Assembly: GCF_018853445.1 (NCBI RefSeq)
Contig: NZ_JABELD010000055.1
Span: 1 to 35,626, forward strand
Source: Acidithiobacillus concretivorus
GTDB taxonomy: Bacteria > Pseudomonadota > Gammaproteobacteria > Acidithiobacillales > Acidithiobacillaceae
Direction: 5' to 3'
Length of the DNA stretch: 35,626 nucleotides
Below the pieces are notes generated by a model. It was not told the DNA's origin. It did no database searches and saw only the letters and a program-made list of their open reading frames with translations. Of this stretch, positions 27,341-35,626 are shown piece by piece. The position numbers and the translations under genes were made by a program. Every line of letters begins with the position of its first letter. Position 1 is the first letter of the stretch.

Positions 27341-29092
27341 TTAGGCAAAAGTACGGAACGCACCGATCATGGCGGTGCCGATCTGATTCATTTCCCCGTG
27401 AGATACGCGGTCCTTGGCAAAGTCAAAGCCCTGTAACGTGCCGATTAAGACATATCGGACTTCGACCCCATGATTCATCAGGGCATCGTCGATAGTTTTG
27501 GTTTCGGACTCGTTCGCTCCGCCGTCGGTTAGAACCAGCAGCAGTTTGCGATCCGTTTCAGCCTCGCAGACAAGCTGCTTACCTGCCTCGGACATTGCCT
27601 TGGGGAGTTCCGTGTATCCACCACCGTGGACCAGCCAGGGATCTTTTGGAGAGAGCGGCGCACTGGAGTACGCTTTTCCTGGGTAATAATCATCATCGAA
27701 CCAGGATACTGACCACTCTATCCCTAACGCACTGAAAAGCTGAACCAGAGCCAAAGCGCCGGCGTTAGACCAATAGTTGCTTTCTTTGGCTTCAGTTATA
27801 GATCCCATGCTACCGCTGGCATCCATCAACAAGTGAACGGTCATGGAGCGACTATCGCCGTCCACTCTGTTTCTGAATACGCGCCCGGTGGTTTGGACGT
27901 TATACAGGGAGCTGGGTGCCACACCCGCTGTTCCGGTGCGTGATACCCATTCCTCCTCTTGCGCCTTGGCCCAGAGTTTCGCTTCCAACGGCCCCGCTAC
28001 CTTACGGTACACCCGCTTGGCCTCTTCTTTGCAGTAAAGCAATCGCCGAGCTAACTCGTTGTCCTTTATGGGACTGACCATGGTTTTTCTCATGGGAATA
28101 TCATAAGAGCAGGTCTGCTTGCCTGCATCAGCAGGGAGCATTTCTGCCAGGTCCGTCTGATGAAGATCATCTTCCCCGGATTCTGCAGCCTGTTTCGCTG
28201 CCATTTTCTGTGGATCCTGATCTGCATCCTCACTGGAATCAGAGCGGGATTTGCCGGGTTTGGAACCGGGTTTGGATGAATACGCATCCTCACCCTGGGT
28301 TTCACCAGCATCATCAGAATTGGAATCATCCGAATCCGCGTCACCATCATCCTGATTTTCTTCCGAACCGGAACCATCGCCAGAGGATTCTCCAGAATCC
28401 TGCTGTGATTCAGACTGGGATTGTTCATTTTCCCCGTCTTCATCATTATTCCCGGCGTTTTCCCCAGCCAGCAGGCGGCATATTTCATCCGCTGCATACC
28501 ACGGAGCCTCTGGATTGTTCGCAACCACCGCTTTATTCGCAATGGCCACAATCTGAACCCAAAGATCCTGCCCAAAGGTTTTGATAGCTTGCTTCTCCCA
28601 GGACTCTGCAATGGCATCCAAATCATGCTGCCCCAGAAAGTGTGCCCGGTAATGAAAGAGCAGGGCGAACAAGACCAGATTGCCCGGTTTTGTATTCCGC
28701 GAAGGATTCCGAAACCATCCCTCACGAATGGCAAACGTCACCAGGGCGTCCAGAAACCTCCTGGAACCTGGGTAACGCTTGAAACCCCTGTTCTCTATCC
28801 GTGCGTCCTCCAGAGCGTTCTGGAGGCGTTTCTTGAGGGCTGTGAGAGCTATTCCTTCGGGTGGCATCCCTTTGAGCCTTCCGCCGAGATAGGTGTCCCT
28901 GATGTGAAATGCCTCATGGCATACCAGACCCAATGTGACATTGGCCCGTTCTTCCTGAGCCATGACCGGAAGGACGGGCAGAATCACCCGTTTGCCGTTC
29001 GTGTAGGCAGTGGATGCGCTAGGGTCCACCTCTACCGATATTCCCCCCATGCTTTTACCAATGGCCGCCGCAACGATTTGTAGTGCCTTCAT
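27341..29092 (-). CDS. VWA-domain protein with HExxH metallopeptidase-like N-terminus (CobT/DUF2201-like)
   Basis: 583 aa. Residues 1-70 hold LGLVCHEAFHIRDT, an HExxH zinc site (His59, Glu60, His63). Residues about 215-330 are a low-complexity linker of Ser, Asp, Glu and Gln. The VWA domain begins near 417 with the MIDAS motif DASGS (424-428), a conserved Thr/Tyr region GGGYTELPKAM and VLTDGGANES. Such proteins work with MoxR-type AAA+ ATPases, as CobT does with CobS, and lie near DUF3150 in SXT-like ICEs. No such ATPase gene is in the window. It forms a single-gene cassette with the best type B leader. Confidence 0.85.
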   Translation of the reverse strand: MKALQIVAAAIGKSMGGISVEVDPSASTAYTNGKRVILPVLPVMAQEERANVTLGLVCHEAFHIRDTYLGGRLKGMPPEGIALTALKKRLQNALEDARIENRGFKRYPGSRRFLDALVTFAIREGWFRNPSRNTKPGNLVLFALLFHYRAHFLGQHDLDAIAESWEKQAIKTFGQDLWVQIVAIANKAVVANNPEAPWYAADEICRLLAGENAGNNDEDGENEQSQSESQQDSGESSGDGSGSEENQDDGDADSDDSNSDDAGETQGEDAYSSKPGSKPGKSRSDSSEDADQDPQKMAAKQAAESGEDDLHQTDLAEMLPADAGKQTCSYDIPMRKTMVSPIKDNELARRLLYCKEEAKRVYRKVAGPLEAKLWAKAQEEEWVSRTGTAGVAPSSLYNVQTTGRVFRNRVDGDSRSMTVHLLMDASGSMGSITEAKESNYWSNAGALALVQLFSALGIEWSVSWFDDDYYPGKAYSSAPLSPKDPWLVHGGGYTELPKAMSEAGKQLVCEAETDRKLLLVLTDGGANESETKTIDDALMNHGVEVRYVLIGTLQGFDFAKDRVSHGEMNQIGTAMIGAFRTFA

Positions 29093-29096
29093 CGTA

Positions 29097-29152
29097 ATCT
29101 CCTTGTGTCGAAGTGAATTCCAAACACAAGGGGCTGGACAAAAAGTATGGAA
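29097..29152 (-). promoter_or_regulatory. Cassette leader, type B with perfect 8-bp stem
   Basis: Box 29146-29136; CCTTGTGT (29131-29124) pairs with ACACAAGG (29108-29101), which contains the first part of the AAGGAG ribosome site for the VWA gene. Confidence 0.75.
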
Positions 29153-29210
29153 CGGCAGGTGCCGGGGCTTTTGGAAAAAAGATTGGAAAACTGCCAGCGG
29201 CTTCGAGCAG

Positions 29211-29240
29211 TTTATAGCAGTCTTGGTTAAATCTATGCAA
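29211..29240 (-). promoter_or_regulatory. Candidate promoter of the VWA cassette
   Basis: Minus strand TTGCAT (29235-29240), 18 bp, TATAAA (29211-29216). It is about 65 bp upstream of the box, so the box would be in the transcript. Confidence 0.5.
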
Positions 29241-29480
29241 TATAATGTGATACGCTTCGGGGCTGTCGAGAATTATTTTGTTAAAACAAAGTGTTGCGGG
29301 CGAATTTTGGCCTCTTCTACATATAATTGGTTATGCGTAGAGGTCAAGGCCCTATCACAGCCAGGGAAGATCGCGCACGGACGCGCAAACCCAGTTGTTC
29401 AGGCTTCCTGAAAACGGGTTTTGGCTGTCTAAAAAGGCAGTTTTAAGGCATGACAAAACAAGCGGTTAAGATTGCCTTGC

Positions 29481-29530
29481 GGTTGTTTTTTATTAGACAA
29501 ATAATTTTACAAAATTATTAAAAAACAACC
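29481..29530. repeat. Nested AT-rich inverted repeats near the element boundary
   Basis: GGTTGTTTTTTA (29481-29492) and TAAAAAACAACC (29519-29530) are perfect 12-bp arms; within them AATAATTTT-AC-AAAATTATT (29500-29519) is a second palindrome. The stretch 29241-29692 holds no gene. A further palindrome, CATGATGC-T-GCATCATG, is at 29550-29566. It may be a terminator, a recombination site or a protein-binding site at the end of the element. Confidence 0.55.
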
Positions 29531-29692
29531 AACTAAAGCGTATTTCAGACATGATGCTGCATCATGGGGGTGTGCTTCGCGCTTGGTTCAGCGGAGCGCA
29601 TGGTGAGCGGGTTGCCTGTGCAAATCAATATTCATATTGCGCAGAGGATAGCGCAGGACAAGGAGTCGCGGCTACGAAGCGGTACGAATGTA

Positions 29693-30388
29693 TCAGCCCC
29701 GGTTGCCGCCGCCAAAAATTTCCAGCAGGGCCATAAACAGGTTGATGATATCCAGATACAGGCCAACTACCAGCAGGACGGGCTCCTGAATGCCGCCGCG
29801 CACCATGCGCTGGGTGTCAAACAGAATCAGACCGCTGAACACCAGTACCAGAACGCCGGCAATAGCCAGTTGCAGGGCTGGCAGATGCAGCAGGAACATG
29901 TTCAGCAAAGACACGACAATGGCCAGAATCAGTCCGGTGATGAGGAATCCACCGATGTTGCTGAAATCCCGGCGGGTGGTCATGGCGTAGGCGGACAGGC
30001 CGATAAACATGGCTGCCGTAGTGCCCAGCGCTTCGGCAATGACGGTGGCTCCGTTGGGCATCCGCAAGTACATTTCAATCGCGGGACCCATCATCATGCC
30101 CATGCCGGCGGCAAAGAGGAAAACCAGCGGTATGGCAAAAGGACTGCGGTGCGCACCGGTAAACTGCACGGCAAACAGCAGGGCAAAAGAGCCAATCATC
30201 AGGATGAAGGGGTGCTCATAGGCAAACGGTGAGCTCATTCCATACACCGCAGCAATGGCCGAAACGACCAGGGTCGCAGCCAGCAGCGCGTAGGTCTTCC
30301 CCAGCAATGCGCCAATGGACGTGCCAGTACGGCTTCCCTGGGGGTTCATGCTGTCGGGAAACTGATAGGGGTTCTGATCCTGATTCAT
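29693..30388 (-). CDS. Bax inhibitor-1 / YccA family membrane protein
   Basis: 231 aa, seven membrane segments. After a polar start (MNQDQNPYQFPDSMNPQGSR) come LLGKTYALLAATLVVSAIAA and further helices, and the family's conserved C-terminal region LVLVFSGLILFDTQRMV and GLYLDIINLFMALLEIFGG. YccA-type proteins modulate the membrane protease FtsH. GGAG lies before ATG 30388. First gene of the ordinary chromosomal part; divergent from the exonuclease gene. Confidence 0.93.
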   Translation of the reverse strand: MNQDQNPYQFPDSMNPQGSRTGTSIGALLGKTYALLAATLVVSAIAAVYGMSSPFAYEHPFILMIGSFALLFAVQFTGAHRSPFAIPLVFLFAAGMGMMMGPAIEMYLRMPNGATVIAEALGTTAAMFIGLSAYAMTTRRDFSNIGGFLITGLILAIVVSLLNMFLLHLPALQLAIAGVLVLVFSGLILFDTQRMVRGGIQEPVLLVVGLYLDIINLFMALLEIFGGGNRG

Positions 30389-30610
30389 TAACGGACTCCT
30401 TCAAACAAGCAACGTGCTTGGGTATGCCTCAAGAATGGGGGTTTCTGTTCGATAAATCAATGGTCCTGCTGAACTTTCAACAAAGCAGATCGGGGCTAAG
30501 AGTCTGGCAGCGGCGAAAAGTTCCGGCAGTTATCGGCGATTTGTGACTTGCCCATTGCTGAACACATCATTACCCTGCAATTCTTTTCTTTGAATGATGA
30601 TGGAGCCAGC

Positions 30611-31273
30611 ATGCGCGCACTGATTTTTGACACGGAAACCACGGGGCGGGTGGAGCCCGATCTGATCGAAGCGGCCTGGCTGGCAGTCAGTGATCTCAAG
30701 ACCCTGGAAGTAGAAGAACAGTTTGTGCAGCGTTATCGCCCGGATAAGCCCATTGAGATGGGGGCCATGGCGGTACACCATATTCTTGAAGAAGAACTGC
30801 TGGATTGTCCTTCGGCACGGACGTTCACTTTGCCGGAAGATACGGGTTATCTGATAGGGCATAGTATTGATTATGACTGGGGCGTGATTGGCAAGCCCGA
30901 TGTCAAACGCATTTGCACGTATGCGATGACCCGCAAATTGTGGCCGGAAGTGGATAGTCACTCCCAGTCGGCACTCATGTTTCATTTTAGCAAGGACCGC
31001 AAAAAAACGCGGGATAATCTGAAAAATGCCCATTCGGCCCTGGCCGATGTGAAATTTTGCCGGATTTTGCTCAACAAGGTGATTCTGGCGGTGCGCCCTT
31101 CTTCCTGGGAAGACTTGTGGGAGTTCAGTGAGCGTGCCCGTATTCCCGAAACCATGCCTTTTGGTAAGCATAAGGGCGTCAAAATTATTGATCTGCCGGA
31201 TGACTATCGTAAATGGGCGCTGAATAATCTGACCGATATGGACTTTTATTTGCGCAAGGCACTGGAAAGCTGA
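30611..31273 (+). CDS. DnaQ-family 3'-5' exonuclease, ExoX-like
   Basis: 220 aa. Exo I motif LIFDTETTG (residues 4-12), Exo II region GYLIGHSIDYDWGVI, and Exo III HSALADVKFCRILL with the final His/Asp pair. The last 60 residues, MPFGKHKGVKIIDLPDDYRKW, form the small domain (DUF3820 type) found fused to ExoX-like enzymes. It removes nucleotides from 3' ends. GGAG lies 7 nt before ATG 30611; the in-frame start at 30548 has no such site. Its 3' end overlaps the convergent aldolase gene by 28 bp. Confidence 0.92.
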   Translation: MRALIFDTETTGRVEPDLIEAAWLAVSDLKTLEVEEQFVQRYRPDKPIEMGAMAVHHILEEELLDCPSARTFTLPEDTGYLIGHSIDYDWGVIGKPDVKRICTYAMTRKLWPEVDSHSQSALMFHFSKDRKKTRDNLKNAHSALADVKFCRILLNKVILAVRPSSWEDLWEFSERARIPETMPFGKHKGVKIIDLPDDYRKWALNNLTDMDFYLRKALES

Positions 31274-31887
31274 GCACGCAGTACCGCTTCCAGCAGTAAT
31301 GCCCCGCACTGGGCGGCGCTATGGCCGGCGGCGATAATGCCGTCTTCATGCCCCGCCATTTGCAGTAACACCGGTAGATGAGCATTGCGGATAATGCTGC
31401 TGATAGCCTCGGCCATGGCGGGGGTCCCATATTCCGCGTCCAGAGGGGTGGCAGGCAGGTCCAGTTGGGCGGCAGCCTGCCAGAGTATCGGGCTGTGCAC
31501 ATGAAATACCCAATGAATGTCAGAGTGGGCGGCGTAACAGGCCGCATGGCTCAGAGCTTCGGAAGAAGGCGGCTGTGGTCCTCTGGCATGGATTTCATTG
31601 CGCAGGATATCCCAGCCTGTCACGGTGCAGAAATGATGCGCGCTCAGGGTTGGGAGTCCCCCGGTTTGGGTGGCACTAACCAGAAATCCCTGCGGGCTGC
31701 GGCAGCTTACATTTCCAAAACCGATGCCACCATAGCGCTGGGGGTCGGCACCGATCAGCTGGCGGGCAAAAAAAACATCACGCCAGTCTTGTAAGGTAGT
31801 CATTTCGGCCTGATCGGGCGCAGCGGCCGGGGTCCAGTGCAACAGGAATTTGGTGACGCCTTCTTCGGGTGGGTTGGCAGTGTTCAT
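31246..31887 (-). CDS. Class II aldolase/adducin family protein
   Basis: 213 aa from ATG 31887. Typical: RQLIGADPQRYGGIGFGNVS, FLVSATQTGGLPTLS, HWVFHVHSPILW (zinc His pair) and DAEYGTPAMAEAI. Members are sugar-phosphate aldolases or epimerases; the substrate cannot be read from the sequence. The usual third zinc His, in GHEDGIIAAGHSAAQCG near the end, is present. Operon with the Smr gene, whose stop is 5 nt upstream of this start. Confidence 0.85.
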   Translation of the reverse strand: MNTANPPEEGVTKFLLHWTPAAAPDQAEMTTLQDWRDVFFARQLIGADPQRYGGIGFGNVSCRSPQGFLVSATQTGGLPTLSAHHFCTVTGWDILRNEIHARGPQPPSSEALSHAACYAAHSDIHWVFHVHSPILWQAAAQLDLPATPLDAEYGTPAMAEAISSIIRNAHLPVLLQMAGHEDGIIAAGHSAAQCGALLLEAVLRAQLSSALRK

Positions 31888-31892
31888 GGGTT

Positions 31893-32300
31893 TTAACGCC
31901 GGACAAATATTTTCTGGAGGAGACGGTACCAGCCGGGGAGGGGGACCGGGCCGGATTGGGTGGTTTGGGCTCTGGCCGCTGTTTTGCCAGATCGGGTTGG
32001 GCGCTCGGGCAGGGCTACATCCGGCGGGTAAATATCTACCAGGGTGGCCCCCCAACTGCTGCGGTCATTGGCCAGACGAAAATTTTTGACCATGGGTTCT
32101 CGGCGCAGCAAGGCATGGACGGTTTCGCGGAGCACACCTTTGCCCTTGCCGTGGATGATGCGGATTTCAGTGATGCCGACAGCGCGGCAACTGCGTAAAT
32201 ATTCCCGAACCAGATCAGGTACCTCTTTGGGCCGGAAGGCATGGAGATCAAGAACGCCATCTATTGCGCTTTTGAAAATCGGTTCCGGCGCTTGCGTCAA
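31893..32300 (-). CDS. Smr-domain protein
   Basis: 135 aa. [20 protein letters not shown] (the D-L-H motif, about residue 18) and [19 protein letters not shown] are the two signatures of the small MutS-related domain, a nuclease or nucleic-acid-binding fold. The start is a TTG at 32300 overlapping the TGA of the upstream oxidoreductase (TTGA) with AGAGGA 8 nt before. The C-terminal 50 residues are Pro/Arg-rich and not conserved. Confidence 0.9.
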   Translation of the reverse strand: MTQAPEPIFKSAIDGVLDLHAFRPKEVPDLVREYLRSCRAVGITEIRIIHGKGKGVLRETVHALLRREPMVKNFRLANDRSSWGATLVDIYPPDVALPERPTRSGKTAARAQTTQSGPVPLPGWYRLLQKIFVRR

Positions 32301-35300
32301 AGCAGAATCCTCTCAATGCCTCCCTGTCGGGTGGCGTCAATAAAGCCTTGCTGCCACTGTCCGCCGAGAATTTTACGGGCCAGCTCCACGACAATGTAGT
32401 CTGTATCCAGGCCGGTATCTTCCCGGTAGCGCTCCAGACCCTGCTGACAAGCCGGACAACTGGTCAGCAGACGGACATTGTTATCTACGGCTTTGTCACT
32501 GCCGGTCAGCTGGAAAACCCCTTCTTTCAGCACTTCTTCCTTGCGGAAACGTAACTGGGTGGCAATGTCCGGTCGACTGCTGGCCAGCGTTCCGGCTTCA
32601 CCACAGCAGCGCGCCGATTCCAGCACTTCCTGACCCAGCAGCCGACTGGCGACAGCCTGGGGCTTGTGGGTTTTCATGGGGCTATGGCAGGGGTCGTGAT
32701 ACAAATATTGCACACCTGCAACGCCTTCCAGGGCAATGCCTTGTTCCATAAGATATTCATGAATATCCAGCAGGCGGCAACCCGGAAATATTTGCTCAAA
32801 CTGGTATTGCAGCAGTTGATCCATGCAGGTACCGCAGGAGACAATAACGGTTTTAATATCCAAATAATTCAGCGTGTTGGCGACCCGGTGGAAGAGCACC
32901 TGATTACGCACGGAAATTTCCTGCCCTTTGTCTTCCTGCCCCCCGGCTGTCTGGGGATAACCGCAGCAGAGATAACCGGGTGGCAGGACGGTTTGCGCAC
33001 CCACATGATGGAGCATGGCGAGTGTCGCCAGACCAATGTCGCTGAACAACCGCTCGCTGCCGCATCCCGGAAAATAAAACACGGCGTCACTGTCGTCAGT
33101 GACTTTGGCGCTATCACGGATAATAGGCACGGTTTTGTCATCGACAATAGCCAGTAACTGGCGCATGGTCTGGGCACCCATTTTGGTGGGCAGGGGTTTG
33201 CGTAAAAAATGAATGACTTCCGTACGCATGCTGGCCTTGCCGGTAGTGGCCGGTGGCGGACCCTTGGGTAGCAAGGGCTTGACGATGTCATGGGCCAATG
33301 CCTGGGCCTTGAACATGGTTTGCAAAACCCATTGGCGCATGAAGTGTACCTTGCCGGGTTCAGTGGCATTCAGGTAGTTCATGGCCAGGCGGGTCCCCAT
33401 GTTGAAGGACTTTTCACCACGCGCCCGAAGAATGTTGCGCATGTGAATGGAGACCTTGCCGAAATCAATATCCACCGGACAGGGCGTCATACATTTGTGA
33501 CAGGTGGTACAGTGATCGGCGACATCATTCATCGCTTCAAAATGCTGCCGTGAAACACCCCGCCGGGTTTGTTCTTCGTACAAAAAGGCTTCAATCAGCA
33601 GGCCGGTCGCCAGAATTTTGTTGCGCGGCGAATAGAGCAGATTGGCACGGGGAATGTGGGTCATGCAGACCGGTTTGCACTTGCCGCAACGCAGGCAATC
33701 TTTGATTTCGCGATTGAGTTCGCCAAGCTCGCTGGCTTCGAGGAGCAGCGCTTCCTGTTCCACCAATTGCAGGGAGGGGGTGTAGGCGTTGTCCAGACCG
33801 GAGCCTGCCAGCAGCTTGCCCGGATTAAAGATATTATCGGGATCTACTTCGGCCTTGTAGTGGGCGAAGGCGGCTATTTTTTCCGGTTCCAGCCAGCGCA
33901 TTTTGGTAATACCAATGCCGTGTTCGCCGGAAATGACGCCGCCCAGCTCCAGGGCGATGGCCATGATCCGGTCCACCACCTCGTCCGCTTCATGGAGCAT
34001 GCGATGATTACTGGATAAAACCGGGATGTTGGTGTGAATGTTGCCATCACCCGCATGCATATGCAGAGCGACGAACAGGCGGGCGCGTTTGTGCTCTGCG
34101 TGAATTTCCCGGGTCCGCTCGCGCAGGGCATTAAAGGCGTCCCCCGCAAACAGCGCTTCCAGTGGCCGTCCTACCCGCTCCCGATAGCTGACCCGCAAAG
34201 CGCCGCGCAGCAGCAAGTCGATGAGGGTTTCTGGCGGCTGCAGTGCCGGAGCGGACTGTACATCGAGCAGTTCCGGGTGTAATAGGGCAGAGTCATCCAG
34301 ATGCTTGCGCAGGGATTCCCAACGTTGTCGGGTATCCTCAATCAGGGCAAGGGCTGCGGTTCTTTTGGCGGCGACAATAGCCTGATCTTCACTGGAATCT
34401 TCGTAATCCTTGGCTTTGCGGATTTCAGCCAGATCACCATTGAAATAGACTTCCAGCGCCGCGAGACTGCGCAATTTGCTGCTGATGGATTGTTCTATAT
34501 TGATGCGTTCTACGGCGCGCGTATAAGCACCCAGCTGCTCCAGGGGAATTACCACATCTTCATTGATTTTGAAGGCGTTGGTATGGGCGGATATGGCGGC
34601 GGTACGGCTGCGGTCTGCCCAGAAGCGCCGTCGCGATTCGGGCGTGGTAGCTACGAAGCCTTCGCCGCCCCGGGCATTGGCAATACGCACGACTGCTGCC
34701 GCCGTGGCTCCGGCCGCATCGGGATCATCGCTGGCAATGTCCGCAAGCAGGAGCATTTTGGGGCGCTCGTGGCGGGGGGCCTTGTTACTGTATTTAATGG
34801 CTTTCAGATACCGGTCGTCAAGATGCTCCAGTCCGGTCAGCAGAACATTGTTCTGGCTTTCCACGAAGGATTTCACTTCGACGATGGCGGGCACTGCGGC
34901 ATTCAGGTCGCTTCCATAAAACTCCAGGCAAACCGTGCGAATATGGGCGGGCATACGATGCAGCAGGAAACGTCCGGAAGTGATGATGCCATCGCAGCCT
35001 TCTTTCTGAATGCCTGGGAGTCCGCCGAGGAATTTGTCGGTCACATCTTTACCCAGTCCCGGCTTGCGGAAGCTGGCGCCCGGCAGGGTGAGTTTTGTTG
35101 GCTCACCCAATGGCGATTTGCCATCGGCAGCAAAGCGTTTGAGCAGGAAATCGACCTGCGGCTGATCATGAATCTTGCCGAGGTTATGGTTCAGACGTTC
35201 CACTTCCAGCCAGTTACCATCGGGGGTGACCATGCGCCAGGAGATTAAATTATCCAGGGCCGTCCCCCAGAGTACCGCTTTTTTGCCACCGGCATTCATG

Positions 35301-35626
35301 GCGATATTGCCGCCAATGGTGGAAGCGTCCATGGAGGTGGGGTCTACCGCGAATACCAGTCCGGCGGCATCGGCGGCATCGGCGACCACTTTGGTGACGA
35401 CGCCCGCACCCGCGACCATGCTGGGAACCGCTGTGTCCAGTCCCGCCGGAGTGTACGCTTCGATCACTGAAATCTGCTCCAGTTTTTCAGTGTTAATAAC
35501 AGCAGTATGACGCCGGAGAGGAATGGCACCGCCAGTATAACCGGTACCGCCGCCGCGTGGGATGATGGACAGACCCAGTTCCCGGCAGGCAGCGACCATG
35601 CCTTGCACTTCGGATTCATTGGCGGG
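32297..35626 (-). CDS. FAD-linked oxidase fused to Fe-S/CCG domain, N-terminus outside window
   Basis: At least 1109 codons, open to the right edge. First part: FAD-binding ([17 protein letters not shown], and the [20 protein letters not shown] flavin region) and FAD-oxidase C-terminal domain ([25 protein letters not shown]). Second part: two 4Fe-4S motifs ([22 protein letters not shown]) and the CCG repeats ([10 protein letters not shown]...YLCCGYP, HDPCHSP...ARCCGEAG). It is like D-lactate or glycolate dehydrogenases joined with their iron-sulfur subunit. Such long proteins with an N-terminal DUF3683 occur in beta- and gammaproteobacteria. The donor substrate is unknown. Head of an operon with the Smr and aldolase genes. 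Confidence 0.92.
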   Translation of the reverse strand, partial: PANESEVQGMVAACRELGLSIIPRGGGTGYTGGAIPLRRHTAVINTEKLEQISVIEAYTPAGLDTAVPSMVAGAGVVTKVVADAADAAGLVFAVDPTSMDASTIGGNIAMNAGGKKAVLWGTALDNLISWRMVTPDGNWLEVERLNHNLGKIHDQPQVDFLLKRFAADGKSPLGEPTKLTLPGASFRKPGLGKDVTDKFLGGLPGIQKEGCDGIITSGRFLLHRMPAHIRTVCLEFYGSDLNAAVPAIVEVKSFVESQNNVLLTGLEHLDDRYLKAIKYSNKAPRHERPKMLLLADIASDDPDAAGATAAAVVRIANARGGEGFVATTPESRRRFWADRSRTAAISAHTNAFKINEDVVIPLEQLGAYTRAVERINIEQSISSKLRSLAALEVYFNGDLAEIRKAKDYEDSSEDQAIVAAKRTAALALIEDTRQRWESLRKHLDDSALLHPELLDVQSAPALQPPETLIDLLLRGALRVSYRERVGRPLEALFAGDAFNALRERTREIHAEHKRARLFVALHMHAGDGNIHTNIPVLSSNHRMLHEADEVVDRIMAIALELGGVISGEHGIGITKMRWLEPEKIAAFAHYKAEVDPDNIFNPGKLLAGSGLDNAYTPSLQLVEQEALLLEASELGELNREIKDCLRCGKCKPVCMTHIPRANLLYSPRNKILATGLLIEAFLYEEQTRRGVSRQHFEAMNDVADHCTTCHKCMTPCPVDIDFGKVSIHMRNILRARGEKSFNMGTRLAMNYLNATEPGKVHFMRQWVLQTMFKAQALAHDIVKPLLPKGPPPATTGKASMRTEVIHFLRKPLPTKMGAQTMRQLLAIVDDKTVPIIRDSAKVTDDSDAVFYFPGCGSERLFSDIGLATLAMLHHVGAQTVLPPGYLCCGYPQTAGGQEDKGQEISVRNQVLFHRVANTLNYLDIKTVIVSCGTCMDQLLQYQFEQIFPGCRLLDIHEYLMEQGIALEGVAGVQYLYHDPCHSPMKTHKPQAVASRLLGQEVLESARCCGEAGTLASSRPDIATQLRFRKEEVLKEGVFQLTGSDKAVDNNVRLLTSCPACQQGLERYREDTGLDTDYIVVELARKILGGQWQQGFIDATRQGGIERILL

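Noticed and set aside
29241-29480. tRNA or tmRNA gene as attachment site
   Set aside because: I looked for cloverleaf features and a T-loop GGTTCRANTCC in this stretch and found none.
34301-35248. Long plus-strand open frames in the right part (also 33569-34018, 29564-30232, 10947-11582)
   Set aside because: All are antisense shadows of genes with clear domains (FAD-linked oxidase, YccA, TraD).

Overview
The window looks like the right-hand part of an integrated conjugative or mobilizable element in a proteobacterial chromosome. An acidithiobacillus-like gammaproteobacterium or relative is my best guess, from general gene style only. Element genes run from the left edge to about 29.4 kb; ordinary chromosomal genes follow (29.7 kb to the right edge). 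I see no integrase, no tRNA attachment site and no second boundary, so the exact ends are not settled.

Layout. 1-0.66 kb: the end of a transfer operon (TraF-like protein, lytic transglycosylase). 0.84-2.2 kb: a lone TnpB gene with its right-end RNA region. 2.26-5.5 kb: DUF3150 gene, VapBC-like pair, HicB-like protein and a TumE/TumA-like pair. 5.5-12.35 kb, leftward: DNA-processing genes for conjugation (T4CP/TraD-like ATPase, four small unknown genes, MOBH relaxase TraI, HTH protein). 12.5-15.3 kb, leftward: SSB, an OB-fold-like protein and a shortened, degenerate type IA topoisomerase. 15.4-19.95 kb, rightward: DUF4942 protein, ERF annealing protein, YqaJ/lambda-type exonuclease and small proteins. 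20-22.1 kb, leftward: YbjQ, ParR-like and ParM-like genes with a direct-repeat centromere candidate upstream. 22.2-29.1 kb: one rightward unknown gene, then leftward cassettes encoding small membrane proteins, RHH-like proteins, an OB-like protein and a VWA/metallopeptidase-like protein. SSB, ERF/exonuclease, VWA/DUF3150 and TraI-TraD resemble the conserved core of SXT/R391-type elements, heavily rearranged.

The most striking structure is not a gene. Thirteen copies of a conserved leader box (core CCAYACTTTTTGTCCRSCC) lie about 50-85 nt upstream of start codons, seven on + and six on -. Each box leads into one of two RNA hairpin types and then a strong Shine-Dalgarno, one to four genes, and a near-identical CCCCA...TGGGG-TTTTT terminator. 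In type B leaders the hairpin takes in the Shine-Dalgarno; in type A/C leaders a 6-7 bp hairpin with a 5-nt loop is followed by a U-rich tract, like an attenuator. Stem arms change together between copies. Genes are therefore packed as interchangeable leader-gene-terminator cassettes, often with no room for a promoter between one terminator and the next box.

Four cassettes carry pairs (or a trio) of tiny membrane proteins: a 61-78 aa two-helix protein followed by 27-48 aa single-helix microproteins. They form at least two paralogous families and have no function I recognise. Together with the leader system they are the best candidate for undescribed biology here.
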